A stretch of DNA of 64,000 nt from positions 16,684,501-16,748,500 of the forward strand of contig JAZHRO010000024.1 of NCBI GenBank assembly GCA_037157565.1, written 5' to 3'. Shown piece by piece: positions 11,131 through 22,901 of this stretch. This DNA comes from Thalassia testudinum (taxonomy: Eukaryota; Streptophyta; Magnoliopsida; Alismatales; Hydrocharitaceae). Below the pieces are notes generated by a model. The model saw only the letters and a program-made list of their open reading frames with translations. It was not told the origin of the DNA and did not search any database. A program made the translations under genes and the position numbers. Within the stretch, counting starts at the first letter, position 1. Each line of letters starts with the position of its first letter.

Positions 11131-11230
11131 TACCTGGAGTTCTTTGAGGGTACATCTTTTCGGACTGGCTTCGGTCCTCTTTGAGTTTGTTATGCATATA
11201 TTGTTCTTTTTCCGCACCCTAGTTAACGAA

Positions 11231-11247
11231 AGTTTCGGGGACGAAAC
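11231..11247 (+). other. gypsy-1 polypurine tract region
   Basis: agtttcggggacgaaac just upstream of the 3' LTR, the sequence usual at this place in plant chromoviruses. The same motif is at about 44487-44504 in gypsy-2. Confidence 0.75.
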
Positions 11248-11264
11248 TTCCTTTGAGTTTGTTA

Positions 11265-14019
11265 TGTTGCTAAGACCAAAACATCAAACACTTTTAAGAC
11301 GTCTGAGTTGGTCCAAACGTCTGGTCAGACGTCTGGATGCCTTCCTAGACGTCTGGAAATAAAATTTTGCATGCGTATGATTGCGAGTCTACGCGCGTGC
11401 GCGCGCAGACTAAACCCGCCAACCTGCAGACACTTTTCTCCCCCGACGCCTTCAAATACCCTCTCCCCCCTTCCCTCTTCCTCACCCACCACCCCACTGT
11501 CTCCTCCTTCCAGCGTGAGAAAGAGAGAGAAAGCGAGGGCAGCAGCCGCTGCCGGGTGCGTGCGGAGAGGTGCAGCGAGAGGGGAGAAGAGGGAGAGCAT
11601 GTGAGGAAGAGAGAGCGAGCTCGCCGGAGTAGCTCGGGGCCGGTCGACGGGCGCGCAGCGGGAGCGTGGTGCTGGGGAGGTCACCCCGGTGCTGCTGCAG
11701 CTCAGGCAACAGGCGGGCGAGCGTGGCGCGGCCGTGCGCAGCAGGAAGAAGGCAAGGAGGTTCTGATTCTGGGAAACTTTCCCAGAATCAGACGTTTGAA
11801 CCTACGTCCAGACGACGCAGGAGACGTCTGAAGGGAGATCCAGATGTCTGAAAGGTACGATATTTCTCATCTTCCTCCTTTTTGCAGATACGGCCATGCA
11901 GGCCGATCCGCCGAAGGCTGAGACGTGTCATGATGAGGAGGCTTTCGTCACGCGTGTAGGCTTCGTTTCAGGAAGGCGCGAGGACACGTCCTCCCACACA
12001 GATCAGATGTCTAGGCACAGCACCAAACGGCGGAGAGCATCTCCAGACGTCCAGAGAGGTGGTCAGACGTCTGGAACTAGATCCAGACGATTTAGCGAGA
12101 TCCTAGACGTCTGAAGAGCAGCGCAGAGTGAGGTATGACGTGGACCCCTTTTTAAGACGTCCGGAAGATGTTCCAAACGTCTTATTTGAGTCAGAGTTGT
12201 CGTTTTTTACCCGTTTAGGGTCCCATTTGAGGTCCGATTTCCACATTTAAGATTCCATTCTTATCAGAATTAGTTCCTCTACTTGTTTAAAATACTTGTA
12301 TCATGCTCTAAGTGGTTTCTTGTGATTGATCCTTGTGTTAGGACCTCGTTCTTTTGCAGCTTTGGGGTTACGGAGGCACGTAGACCTGCCGATCATGCCC
12401 CCATTACTCTCGATTTTGCGGGTAGAATAGCGCCCTTAGTTATTTATAAACATTAATGCATCTCTGAAATGAATGATAGATCCTAAGGTATGACATGAAT
12501 CTTAGGATCTGAAAACTATATTGAATGATAGATCCTAAGGTGTGGCATGAATCCTAGGAACAGAAACACTGAAACGAATGTCTTGAATACCTGAATTGCA
12601 GTCTTGGATAAGTAGACAGAAAAATGATAATTGCCTGTAATTGGATAACAACTGCCTGTGAAATGTAGAATATTGTTGCAAGTAACTGCTACATGTAATT
12701 TCTGTTGGTTGAAATTAAATACGAGCTGCTTGTATATAAATTGGAAGGGAAAAGAAGTTGAATGTTGGAAACCCGTACTATATGTGAATGAAACTGAAAT
12801 GAGGAAATCTAGTATGTCTTGGCCTGAGAATTATGAGTATGAACCCTATGGGGAATTAGAAGTAAAGCTCCTGGAAAATAAACAGAATGGAACTGGAAAA
12901 GTGAATAGGGAAGTGAGCTGGCCCTTGAGTACGGAGTACCAAGGAGAGCAACTGTCCCCCTGTTTAGTGCAAAGCGGAGCTAGCCACCCCAGGGACCCGG
13001 GGTTAGGTCTAGCTACTTTGTACCGACTTCTGGCCCTCGCGTACACAGTACCGAAGAGAGCTAGTACTGTAGGAAGAGAGCTAGTCACCCCACGGGCCCC
13101 AGGGTTTAGCTAGCCGTCCTACACCGACTTGTTAGGCCCACTGGGCAAACCAGGGTAGTCAGGTGAGGGTGCGCGGACTGTGGAGGGGCAAGATCCCTGT
13201 TTGGTTACTGTGGAGGGGCTGGACCCCTGTTCCTGAGAGGGCTCTGCCCTATACTGGTTCCGTGTTGTGCTTTGGGCGCACCCGTTAACGGAAACGACTG
13301 ACCACGTGCCAGTGCAGGGTAGCTACCCATGTGTTTATCGCGCGTGCCGTAGTCACCGTTACGTCTGTCAGTGACCTTGGGGTGGTTAACTGAGGGTAAG
13401 ACCACCATGGAGGGACTCTCCCGGCCAGGAGAGCACTACATGCTACTTCTACTTTTCGGAAAAGACTGCAATCAAGATCGTTCCCACGAGGAACATTCAA
13501 GATCAAGAGAGATCTGAGAAATAATTCAAGAAAGAGTAATTAGAGAAATAAAGAAAGAAATTGAAAACAGCTACTTATCCACCTTTACTATTTTCTTAGC
13601 TAGTTGGTTGCAACTCTACTCAGCGTTTCGCTGACGTGTCATATTTGTCACCCTTTTCAGGACCAGGTGTTGAGCAACTAGAGCCTGCGACTACGGAAGG
13701 TGCTGAGCCTAGTAGAGCCCAACAGTTGTACTTGTATCATTTTTCTGTAATAGTGAGTATTTCTGTTTCACCTTGTATACTTTATTGTAAACTTCATATT
13801 TCTGTACCTGTTTTTAAATTCTCTACTGTTGTGGTGGTATGTACTATAGTAGTTCTTTTCTTTACTGTTGTGCTTTTGTTACTGTTAGTTACCTGCATGG
13901 TGAATGTGGTTTATTTTACTACTTTTTGGTTACTTTCTCGTTGGACGACTGGGTCTTGGGATCAGTCGAGTCGGTCCGATTCTTGTGTCCTGTAGGGATT
14001 TGGGAACCGGGTCGTAACA
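11265..14019 (+). repeat. gypsy-1 3' LTR
   Basis: 2,755 bp, ending gggtcgtaaca, followed by target duplicate gtaac. Retains the segments missing from the 5' LTR. Numerous substitutions against the 5' LTR suggest an older insertion than gypsy-2. Confidence 0.93.
11762..11792 (+). promoter_or_regulatory. conserved LTR hairpin (gypsy-1, right)
   Basis: Same 15-bp arms as in the left LTR, with loop base c instead of t. Confidence 0.8.
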
Positions 14020-14024
14020 GTAAC

Positions 14025-14640
14025 AAACGTAAACTGTAAAAAGGACTTGATCTGGACAATCCCATCCTTGTCATCACTAGTGAGAATCATGTCATCTACA
14101 TAAACATCAAGAATAACAACTCGAGTATGATCACCATACCTAGTCTTCCTGATGAAGATGGAATGATCAAAACTAGAGTGCTAAAACCCAATCTTCTCAA
14201 TCTCTAAGCTAGGCTCTCAAACCAAGCACGAAGACTCTACTTCAACCCATATATAGCCTTCCTTAGGAGACAAACAAGCTCCCATTAACTACTGTAACCT
14301 GGTGGCTATCTCATGTATGCCTCATCAGATAAGTCACCATACAAGACGGCATTTTTAATGTTAAGCTGATATAAGGGCCATCTCCTGACAATAGCAACTG
14401 AGGTAATAATCTTGACAGATGTAATACGGGCTATAGAAGAAAAAGTCTCAAGATAGTCTATCCCATAAGTCTGGGCGAAACCCTTAGCAGCAAGCCTAGC
14501 CTTATATCTATCTACCGTCCCATCAGCTCCATGCTTGATGGTGTAAACCCATCTGCAGTCAACCACTATAGAATTCAAAAAACACAGTATAAGATCCCAT
14601 ATCTTCTGTGACTATAATATATGCATCACCTCATCTATCG
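14025..14640 (-). pseudogene. copia-1 RT, first part
   Basis: The minus strand reads the RT opening ([21 protein letters not shown] at 14500-14560, [30 protein letters not shown]) and, nearest gypsy-1, a segment with YVDDMI at about 14090-14110. Frames shift between segments. The domain continues at 6331 on the other side of gypsy-1. Confidence 0.8.
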
Positions 14641-15947
14641 TTGCACGCCACCTCGAATCCTAAGAGGCCTAAACAAAATCCTGGGGATAACTGTAATAAT
14701 CGCAAAAGCAAACTGACGAACTTCATCCTTCAAATGGGCAACTCCTATATACTGTGATAAAGGATGAAGAGTACATGCTCTACTAAACCTCCTCAGAATT
14801 GACTGCTTGTCTATATCTAAGCCACTCTCATCTATCATGACAGGGCAAGGCACTATATCCGGTGAAGTCTGTGGTCTCCGATGGTAGATCTGGGTCTCCT
14901 CCAAGGCAACTTGTATAGAAGTTCCTTCTGAGAAGTATAAAATCTTTCCAAAGAAAGTAACATTTGCTGTAATAATGTATCTCCTACGACTTAGATCATA
15001 GCATATGTATCCCTTCTGTGTCCTAGAATACCCAGAGAAACCACATCTGACAGCCCTAAGAGAAAATTTATCCTAATTACTGTATGCCTGAAAAAAGCAA
15101 ATACACCCAAAAATCCTCAATGGAAGAGCAAACGACCTGTCACAGTCTAGATAAATCACCTGAAAAGGAACCTATCCTCCAAGCACAGATGAAGGCAACA
15201 GGTAAGCTACAGTGAGTATAGCATCCCCCAAAACTGCGTAGGAACTTTCATGTCAATCATTAAGGTCCTAGCAATATCCAAGAGGTGTCAAAGCTTGCGC
15301 TCAGCCACACCATTCTACTGAGATGTGTAAGCACAAAACGTCTAGTAAATAATACCTCTAGAGGAGAAAAGACTCCGAATATTTCGCTGCATAAACTCTA
15401 AAGCATTGTCACTGTAGAAAACTCTGACTATACTGGCATACTAAGTCTGAACCTCTGATAGAAACTAATGAATAATCTGAGAATCTGTGAGCGTGTCTTC
15501 ATTAAGAAGACCAAGTAAGACGATCGTGATCATCCACAAAGAATGTATAATACCGATATCGTCCTGGAGTAGGAACTCTAGATGGTCCCCAAACATCATA
15601 ATGCACCAGAAAAAAGGATACAGCACTGACCCTAATAACCCTCTGTAGGTAAGTGCTCCTGTGATGCTTCCAAAGTTGACGATTCTCACACTGCAAAGTT
15701 AAAGAATCTGGCAAGCCATGGTACATCTGTCACATCTTCTTAAGTGATGGGTGCCCAAGTCTCCTACGTCATAGCCAAGGATCAGTAGCTATGGATACTG
15801 TTCCAGCAAACAACGTAGGTGTGTTTAGGTAATAGATACCATCTCGCTCTATACCCCCACCTATAATCTCTCCTATCTGCCCATCCTGGAAGTAACAATG
15901 ACCTTCATCAAACACTACTCGTCACCCGAGATACTTGCAAATGCGAC
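14641..15947 (-). pseudogene. copia-1 integrase and linker
   Basis: Fragmented frames. 15465-15726 contains the integrase core start (HYDVWGPSR...YYTFFVDDHDRLTW, with two catalytic Asp positions recognisable). Then comes the region where ERxxR and TP-rich linker sequence would lie (14640-15300), with stops throughout. Order and strand agree with the protease to its right and the RT to its left. Confidence 0.7.
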
Positions 15948-16250
15948 TCAAAACAATAGGTTCATCGATAACTCTGGAGTACAATGAACCTCTTCGATCA
16001 TCATCTTCGAGGAAGCACGCATGCTTCCAACAGTAGTAATCAGTGACATGGCCCCATTAGCCATTCTAACACCTCTGATCCCACGTGGATTCATGAGATT
16101 CACCAATCGATTCACATCTCCTGTGAGATGGATAGAGGCACCAGAATCAACTAACCATACTCCTCTAGCTCCCATCTTCTTCGATACTTCTTGGGTTGCA
16201 CACGCACACCCTTATTGATCTAAATTAGACCCTTCAAACAGTCCAAACAC
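15948..16250 (-). pseudogene. copia-1 aspartic protease
   Basis: 75-codon frame with WLVDSGASIHLTGD, the active-site Asp-Ser-Gly of copia proteases, followed by a VRMANGA block and an HCTPELSMNLLF region. The catalytic triad residues are intact although pol around it is broken. Confidence 0.85.
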
Positions 16251-16630
16251 ATCTATTTTGCACGAGAGAAGACTCATCCTGCTTGAAACAAGAAACTTCA
16301 TCAACCATGGTTAGAGAAGGCTCATCACCATGCACATTAGGCAAGAGAAGGATCATCACGTCAATCAAAACACCAACAGAAGTGACCAACCTTTCATACT
16401 GCTAGGTCGCCGGTAGACCAGTAGCAACGGCGTTGGTCCTACCAACGACACTGCTAGTAGCCCTGACAGGCATTGTAGGCGATTCGACAAGGGCGACAGC
16501 GCTAGGAAAGGCCCCTGTTGTTGTTCCTACGATCCTACCGTGTTTCTTCCATTGAATCACCCTTTAGTTGGTGATTCAATCATCTTTTAGGGTGGGTATT
16601 TGGTGAGATATTGGAGCACCAACCTAGGAT
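16251..16630 (-). other. gag remnant or gap in copia-1
   Basis: Only about 380 bp separates the protease from the primer site, where a copia gag would need roughly 1 kb. I see no zinc knuckle or gag motif. The element has probably lost gag by deletion. Confidence 0.5.
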
Positions 16631-16646
16631 TGCTACTCTAATATCA
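16631..16646 (-). other. copia-1 primer binding site, decayed
   Basis: Minus strand reads tgatattagagtagca, matching tggtatcagagc at 9 of 12 positions, the differences being transitions. Confidence 0.65.
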
Positions 16647-16775
16647 TGTGAAAATAGAAGTTGCAAGCTCTATTGAAAGGAAATCTTAGCCTCTTTTTAT
16701 AATAAAGAAGTCTAGGAAAATTACATAGTCATCCAAAAATAATATGAAATAGCAAATACACCCCTAAGCTCAACA
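16647..16775 (-). repeat. copia-1 5' LTR
   Basis: 129 bp, starts tgtgaaaatag, ends ctcaaca, directly followed by target duplicate cttat. Confidence 0.9.
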
Positions 16776-16780
16776 CTTAT

Positions 16781-17451
16781 ATATCACTTTCAATTATCTA
16801 AAGTTAATAAGGTGGTATTATCATTATAAGGGTATGACAAGTCACAGTGTTAAAGGCTCACCAAATCCTAATGGATTCTTGAATCCAATACTCTATTTTA
16901 AAAATGTTCCAAGATGTGTTAAGGAGATAAAGTGGTGGCTATTATAAAGGAATTTGCGACTGGGAATAGTGATTTTGAGTGCATGAACAAATTATGATCG
17001 TTTTACTCTCAAATAGGGAGGCTGCTGAAAGGATGGAAGATAACCCACCAATTTCCCTTTTAAATGCTAGATATTTAGTTGTGATGGATGTGGTCTCTTT
17101 CATTAAAAGGAGACATCTTTTGTTTAGTATTATGGCAATCACAGATTGTTTCCTATTGGCAATGGAACAATATAAAGGGGCGCCTGTGGAAAGTAGATTT
17201 CGTCAAAGCATACAACTTCGTGAGGTGCTCGTTTCTATAAGTACGGGCATCCTTGCAAAGAAAAGGGTTCTCCCATACTAGGATTTCATGGATGAAGAGA
17301 GCTGTGACCATAGCCTTGTTATACAATATTGGTTAATGGAAAGTTGGAGAGATGGATCAAGTCACAACAAGATGTTACACAAGGGTGCCCATTAACACCA
17401 CTTACATTTATGCAAGGAGTAGATACACAGGCGAGGTACTCCTTTAAGGCA
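16781..17451 (+). pseudogene. L1-type LINE reverse transcriptase, segment 1
   Basis: Plus-strand translation in shifting frames gives plant L1 RT landmarks: PNPNGFLNPILYFKNV (compare GPDGF), LWKVDFVKAYNFV near 17185-17215 (compare LDFEKAYD), LVNGKLERWIKSQQDVTQGCP (compare ...RGLRQGDPLSP) at 17326-17395. Stops are frequent. It continues at 22002 after copia-2. Confidence 0.75.
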
Positions 17452-17601
17452 TGTGATGTTTTCAACTTTATTCTCCAACCTTACCTCTCTTTATATAGAG
17501 AGAGGTGGGTGCAAATTACCGTAAAATTTCATGAAGAAAATAAAAAATACATAGCACCACATAACATCAATAGAATAAATAAATAGCTAGACTCCATAAT
17601 A
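17452..17601 (-). repeat. copia-2 3' LTR
   Basis: Matches 21844-22001. Exact outer end is uncertain (17452-17457) because a few bases are lost. The inner end reads cataata where the other copy reads cataaca. Confidence 0.8.
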
Positions 17602-17608
17602 CTCCCCC

Positions 17609-18120
17609 TCAAGCTGGAACATAGATATCAATCATACTCAGCTTGGACACACATGTATCAAAGATGGATCTAGCCAGAGGTTTGGTAAAGATATCAGCAG
17701 TCTGCTCCTCTGAAGTAACCTGGGAGGTGAAGATAAACCCCTTCTGAATCAAATCTCTGGTGTAATGGCAATCTACCTCCACATGTTTGGTGCGTTCATG
17801 GAACATGGGATTGTTAGCAATATAAGTGCAACCCTATTATCACATCGTAGCTCCATAAGCCCATCAATCTGTACATGTAGATCACTCAGCAAGGATCTCA
17901 CCCACATCAACTCTGTCGATATCTGAGCCATAACACAATACTCAGACTCAGCACTGGATATGGATACCACAATTTGTTTCTTGTTCTTCCAGGTAACCAG
18001 ATTCCCTGCAACATACGTACAAAACCCTGTGATAGACTTTCTGTCATCATGGCTGCTTGCATAGTCTGCATCAGAGTATCCAACTACGGTCATGGATGTC
18101 CCCCTAGTGAAGAGAAGACC
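17609..18120 (-). pseudogene. copia-2 RNase H
   Basis: Two overlapping frames (17773-18093 and 17609-17806). Contains GYSDADYASSHDDRKSITG, TYVAGNLVTWKNKKQ, SSAESEYCVMAQ, then RCDNRVALILLT, and in the second frame FHERTKHVEVDCH and TADIFTKPL. One frameshift near 17800 separates them. Otherwise complete in length, so only mildly decayed. Confidence 0.88.
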
Positions 18121-19100
18121 CTGTCATAGTGCTCTCTTCAAGTACCTGAGCACCATCATGGCTACATCCCAGTGCTGTCTAGTAGGCTTCTCTATAAACT
18201 AGCTCAACTTCCCTACTGCAAAGCAATTATCTGGCCTAGTAATCGTCAAGTAAAGCAACTTCCCCACCAACTGGCGATATTGTCTACCATCCACTGGCTC
18301 TGCATCATGGTCATACAATCGTGCCTTAGGATCCATGGAAATATTTGTCGGCTTGGCTCCTAGCATAACCTGTCTCCTTTAGAACATCTAGGGCATATGT
18401 TCATTGAGATAGAACAATACCACGCCTACTACGAGCTACTTCTATCCGAAGAAAATATCTCAATGGCCCTAAATTCTTCATCACAAACTGATCTGCCAAA
18501 GTCCGTTTAATCTCAGCCACACCTACTGTATCATCACCATTGATAATCAAGTCATCAACATATACCAAAAGAGCCACAACACATTTCCCAATCTTCCTAA
18601 CAAATAAAGAATAATCTATAGACGATCTGATGAACCCCACAAACTCTACCACCTGGAAGAGCTTCTGAAACCAAGCTCTCGAGCTTTGCTTGAGGCCATA
18701 AATAGCCTTTTGCAACCTGCATACACATTCCCCCTTGACCTCGTAACCGAGGGGCTACTGCATGTAGACCTCCTCCTGTAAATCTCCATAGAGAAAGACA
18801 TTCTTCACATCAAGCTCGTAAAGATGCCAATATCTCTGAACTGGCACGGAAATTAAAATCCTCACTGTAGATAACTGAGCCACTAGTGAGAAAGTGTCAA
18901 AAAAGTCCACCCCATATGTTAGGTAAACCCTTTGGCAACAAGTCGGGCCTTATAGTGTGCAACGGACCCATCTGGATTGTACTTGATTGCAAACACCCAT
19001 CTGCAGCCAACTACTGTAGCACTCTCGGGTAAAGGTGTAAGATCCCAAATACCACGTGACATAAGAGTAGACATCTCATCCTCCATGGCCTAGGGCCACT
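18121..19100 (-). pseudogene. copia-2 reverse transcriptase
   Basis: 18401-18715 carries KAIYGLKQSSRAWFQKL and the catalytic YVDDLI at about 18549-18566, with both Asp intact. Upstream, in other frames, come the KVFLYGDLQEEVYM-type and KGxTQ blocks near 18770-18960. Frameshifts and stops (for example near 18720 and 18390) break it. Confidence 0.85.
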
Positions 19101-20404
19101 TTGGATCAAGCATAGCCTGCTGGTAGGTGGCAGGGATTGATATGGTAGAAAGAGCACAACAGAAGCTCCTAAAAGCTGAGCCAAGGCCATCAGTAGCCAG
19201 ACTACCTGCAACACGGTATCTGGACTCACATGTGCGGAGTGCCCTCCTAATGGCAATAGGAAGGTCAAGATCAGCTATCTGATCCTCCTGTACTGGTTGT
19301 GAAGCAGAAAGATCCTCATCCGGGCATCTATTATCAGAGGGTGCCTTATCATCATTCTGCAACCTATCTGTGGTCTCCTGAGATGGAGATGGTGAAGTCT
19401 GTGTGGCTTCTATAGGAGGTGGCATCTGAAAAATGCTATGAGGTCGCTAATATGTAACCATAGGTTCAGAGAACTTCACAGGATCGATCGTAGTAGGTGG
19501 AGGAGCAGAAATAGGTACCACCTCCAAGAGAATAGGAGGTATAGGCATGGGAGCCTCCATAACTTCAAGGGCTAAAATATGGCCAGCAGTAGAAAAATAT
19601 AGAATAAACTCATGAAATGTAACATCGGCACTTACATAGTGCCTACCAGTAAGAGGATCGAAGTATCTATATCCTTTCTGAGTCAGTGAATATCCCAAGA
19701 GTACACACTTAACTGCTCGTTTTGCCAACTTGTCTCGTCCTGGAGAAAAAAGGTGAACAAATACAGCACAATCAAACACACATAGCGGTACATGAAAAAG
19801 CTCCAGCTTAGAGTGCAATATGTCCAGGTATCTGCTCATGAAGTACTGAGCTGGGCATCCAATTGATCAAATAGCAAGCTGTAAGAACTACATCTCCCCA
19901 ATATACCGGAGGCACACTGTGGTGGATCAACAAGGTACGAGCCACATCTAGAAAATGTATATACTTCCTCTCAACCACCCCGTTCTGCTGAGAAGTATAA
20001 GCACACGTGGTCTGCTGCACTATCCCATAGAACCTGTAGAAAGCAGACAACCTAGTGGTGCAAAGCTTAAGTGCATTATCAGATCTAACTACTTTAATAG
20101 TAGCTAAATATTGATTATTAACCTCCAACATGAGACTTTCAATGATAGATCCAACATCTGATTTATTCTTCAATAAAAACACCCAAGATAGACGTAAAAA
20201 ATCATCAACCACTACTAAGTAGTAACGGTGACCCTGCTTGTCTGGTATTATGCTTGTATCCCATACATCCATGTGTAATAACTCAAATAGGACTATCAAT
20301 CCAGGACGACTACTCACCGAGTAGGAGGAACAACAATGCTTTCCCAACTGACAAGCATCACAGCAAATCTGGGTCGCAGGAGATATATGTGGAATAACTC
20401 GCAA
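19101..20404 (-). pseudogene. copia-2 integrase and linker
   Basis: 19808-20404 is a 198-codon frame with LLHMDVWDTS (first Asp), YYLVVVDDFLRLSWVF, VRSDNALKL (second Asp) and QQNGVVERKYIHFLDVAR with the catalytic Glu. 19447-19839 follows with CAVFVHLFSPGRDKLAKRAVK and a GYSLTQKGYRYFDP block. 19090-19425 is the Pro/Ser/Gln-rich linker. The DDE set looks complete although frames are broken. Confidence 0.87.
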
Positions 20405-21084
20405 AGGCTATCCAAATGAAGGTGTCCAAGGCGGAGATGCCACTGAAATGCACTCCAAGGTGTAGAGGATACCTCTCCTCGACATGCAAATGCAAGTGGA
20501 GCCTGAGCTAATTGATAAACCCTATACTCTACATGTCCACTGCCAATCACCTTCCCTGTCAATTTGTCTTGAATAGTGCATCCCACAGCATCAAATATTA
20601 CACGACAATTAAGTTCCTTAGTAATTTGGCTGACTGAGAGAAGACTCATAGGAAAGTCTAGAACATATAAAACATCAGGCAATCTCAACATAGAAGTTAA
20701 CGATACCTCGCCCTGACCTACCAACTTGGAGTGTCAGCCATCTGCAACCTGAACAGTCCTGATAGTTGGTAGTGAATGAAGATGGGTAAAGTACTCCCGA
20801 TCTCCACTGAGGTGCTGTAAGGCTCCTAAATCCACAAGCCATTCTAAGCAACTTTGATTCCTGCTACATGCAATGGAACTCAATTCAATTGGTCCCTTGA
20901 GTCTATCGTGATGACATAACCTTGGAGTACTCTCATATTCACTCCAGGCAATAATCATAGTGTCATCTCTCAACTCCTGAGTGGTAGAAATACCACTAGG
21001 AATAGGCTGAAGAAACGAGTTTTTATACTTCCTAACCTCTGTAGCGGTATCCAATGACATTTCTAACAATCCTAATAATGCCAT
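20405..21084 (-). pseudogene. copia-2 protease and pre-integrase zinc domain
   Basis: 20734-21084 ends in CLEWLVDLGALQHLSGD. The active site Asp-Ser-Gly is here Asp-Leu-Gly, a single C-to-T change that would kill the protease. 20314-20724 contains WHLRLGHLHLDSL and later paired Cys residues of the GAG-pre-integrase domain. Confidence 0.85.
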
Positions 21085-21829
21085 TGTGCCTTGAGAGGAA
21101 GGATAAACCCAGAAAACATATCTGAATCACTAATTTCAGATCATGAAGAAGGTCTGAAATATAGAAAATAAACCCCTTGATCACAAGATCCAAACATACA
21201 TCACCTGGAGATTAGATCAAAGGCCTCAAAGGGACCCCTAGAACCAATGAAGGCCACACTTGAATGCGGGGAACCATCCTAGCATGGCCATCCAGGAGCG
21301 CCTACCCTCCTTGCCGCTGAAAAGAGGACCAACCTGCCAATCTACTGCCGTTGCCGGCCCACTAGTTCACCAACGATCTGCTGGGCTACTGCCAGTGGTT
21401 CAGGGGTGGCGAAGCAGAACCCCAAGGCCCATCGTCGTGACCTGCAAACGATGGGCAGCGGTGCTCAGCGGTCAAGGGCAGTGCTCTGAGGTTTGGGATG
21501 GCGCTCCGAGGTCGGGGGCTATGGTCTAGGGCGGCGCTGCAACCTCCGAGCGACACTACAACCTACAACCGATGAGGTAGCGCGAGAGGCGACGCTGCAG
21601 TGCCTCGAGAAGAGCAAATCACCGCCTGCAGAGGGACGGCAACGCTCTGTGGCACTCGGAGGAGGCTCGCTAGGGCCAGCAACAACGGCGACCTGCTAAG
21701 GCCAGCAGCGGTGGGTGGCTCACCGGCAGGGGCTCTCGGGGGTGTGTACCAAGAGGAATAGGGTTTTTTGTGGAGGGATACGGAGGTCTGTGAGAGGTGG
21801 GATACCAAATCGCCGATCTAGGATCGCCA
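21085..21829 (-). other. gag-position sequence of copia-2, no gag recognised
   Basis: 745 bp between protease and primer site, GC-rich from about 21240 to 21740, without zinc knuckle or gag motif in any frame. Either gag was replaced by unrelated sequence or it is too decayed to see. Confidence 0.5.
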
Positions 21830-21843
21830 CTCTGATACCAAGT

Positions 21844-22001
21844 TGGGAAAAATGAACTCAACTTTATTCTCTAACCTTACCTCTCTTTATATAAAGAGAG
21901 AGAGGTGGGCGCAAATTACCGTAAAACCCCATGAAAAAAATAAAAAATACATAACACCACATAACACCAATAGAATAAATAAATAACTAGACTTCATAAC
22001 A
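21844..22001 (-). repeat. copia-2 5' LTR with adjacent primer site
   Basis: 158 bp, starts tgggaaaaatg, ends ttcataaca. The minus strand reads ACTTGGTATCAGAG at 21830-21843 directly inside it. Confidence 0.9.
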
Positions 22002-22087
22002 GGCTTATTCCATGGGTTTCGATAATAGCAGTGTTGGTCCCATCACTTTAATATGTTAACGACACCCTTTTCTTCGTGGAGGGCATT
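22002..22087 (+). pseudogene. L1-type LINE reverse transcriptase, segment 2 (catalytic motif)
   Basis: Reads GLFHGF, then YVNDTLFFVEG at about 22052-22083, the place of the FADD/YADD catalytic box of LINEs. The first Asp is Asn here. Follows segment 1 across copia-2 and is cut at 22087 by the inverted-repeat element. Confidence 0.7.
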
Positions 22088-22818
22088 GTTCAGGAAGTCG
22101 GTCGCCTAGGTCGAGTAGGCACCCACATAGGCATCAGCAGATCCCTTCCCGAATCGAGGAGTGCCATGCAATCCTATAGTCAAGTCTATTCGAGTAGGCG
22201 AGCCGAATAGGCATTTACTCGACCGCATACTCACCCAATTTCAAGATAGAGCCACTGATGTAAATACATTTACACTACTTAAGATGTCTATTTATGCATG
22301 TTCTTAAGCATAGGATTGCATTTCATGATATAAATATTACATAACATGCATCATCTTGCATTTAGAGTAATTTGAATAAAATGGAGGTTAATTCTCCTTT
22401 TATGTGCTTGGACAGGGCAAACATTTTATCGAGACCTCGGATCGAAGATCCAACCGTATGGATGTGATCAGGGCGACGATTGGAGTTCAACGACTCCAAG
22501 ATCGCCCTAATCAGGCATCCGTAGCATCAGATAGTGATCAGGGAACCCTAGAAGATCAAAGGCCAAGATTGTGTAAATCCGCTCTTCAAATGACAAATCC
22601 GACCGCACAGATGAATTTGGATCGACGATCGCAGCCCAACGACGCAAAAATCGAGTCAATCCGACATCCGTGGCACCATCTACAACTTCCAGAAGATGGA
22701 TGGCCAAGATGGCGCACGTAGTGCCATCCCGGCCGCCCAAACAGCCGCATGCATCTCTGAAGGCCCCGCACCCGCTCCCTCTCCACCGTTGGATCTCAAT
22801 CCAACGGCTGTGGTCAGC

Positions 22819-22901
22819 CGTGCCTCGTAGCGCAGCGGTCAAGCGCGCTTACGCGAGCTGCGGGCGCGGGTTCGAACCGCAGCGAAGGGGAGAAAGGCAC
22901 G
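22819..22901 (+). other. tRNA-like segment inside solo LTR 1
   Basis: 83 nt with a perfect 7-bp end pairing (cgtgcct with aggcacg), a box-A-like tagcgcagcggtcaagcgc with possible D-stem, and box-B-like ggttcgaacc. An extra stretch after the T-arm and a poor T-stem rule out a normal tRNA. Could be a SINE head, a captured tRNA pseudogene or chance. Confidence 0.35.

Larger units (their letters stand above)
6337..14019 (+). mobile_element. gypsy-1, chromovirus-like (Tekay/Del type), internally deleted
   Basis: Long LTRs (6337-8853 and 11265-14019) and perfect gtaac target duplicates at 6332-6336 and 14020-14024. Internal region is only 2.4 kb: primer site, a stub of gag start, then directly the end of RT, RNase H, integrase and a chromodomain-like C-terminus. 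Compared with gypsy-2 of the same family about 2.6 kb (most of gag, all protease, RT palm) is gone. It could only move with proteins from another copy. It sits inside copia-1 RT. Confidence 0.95.
5331..16775 (-). mobile_element. copia-1, Ty1/copia element containing nested gypsy-1
   Basis: Bounded by short LTRs (130 and 129 bp) and a perfect pentamer cttat at 5326-5330 and 16776-16780. On the minus strand the order is LTR, degenerate primer site, gag remnant, protease, integrase, RT, RNase H, purine tract, LTR: copia order. Without the 7.7-kb gypsy-1 it is about 3.75 kb, shorter than a complete copia because gag is largely missing. It landed in an old LINE. Confidence 0.93.
17452..22001 (-). 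mobile_element. copia-2, Ty1/copia element without gag
   Basis: LTRs of about 150 bp (17452-17601) and 158 bp (21844-22001). A primer site with the complement of initiator-Met tRNA lies at 21830-21843, and the purine tract is at 17602-17615. Minus-strand order is protease, integrase, RT, RNase H. Flanks share ggc plus one mismatch (ggca/ggct), as expected for a slightly mutated target duplication. It sits in the LINE just before the RT catalytic motif. Purine-tract neighbourhood is almost identical to that of the non-autonomous element at 1110-2916. Confidence 0.9.

Noticed and set aside
22819..22901. functional tRNA gene
   Set aside because: T-stem does not pair in standard form and extra bases lie before the 3' acceptor strand; kept only as tRNA-like.
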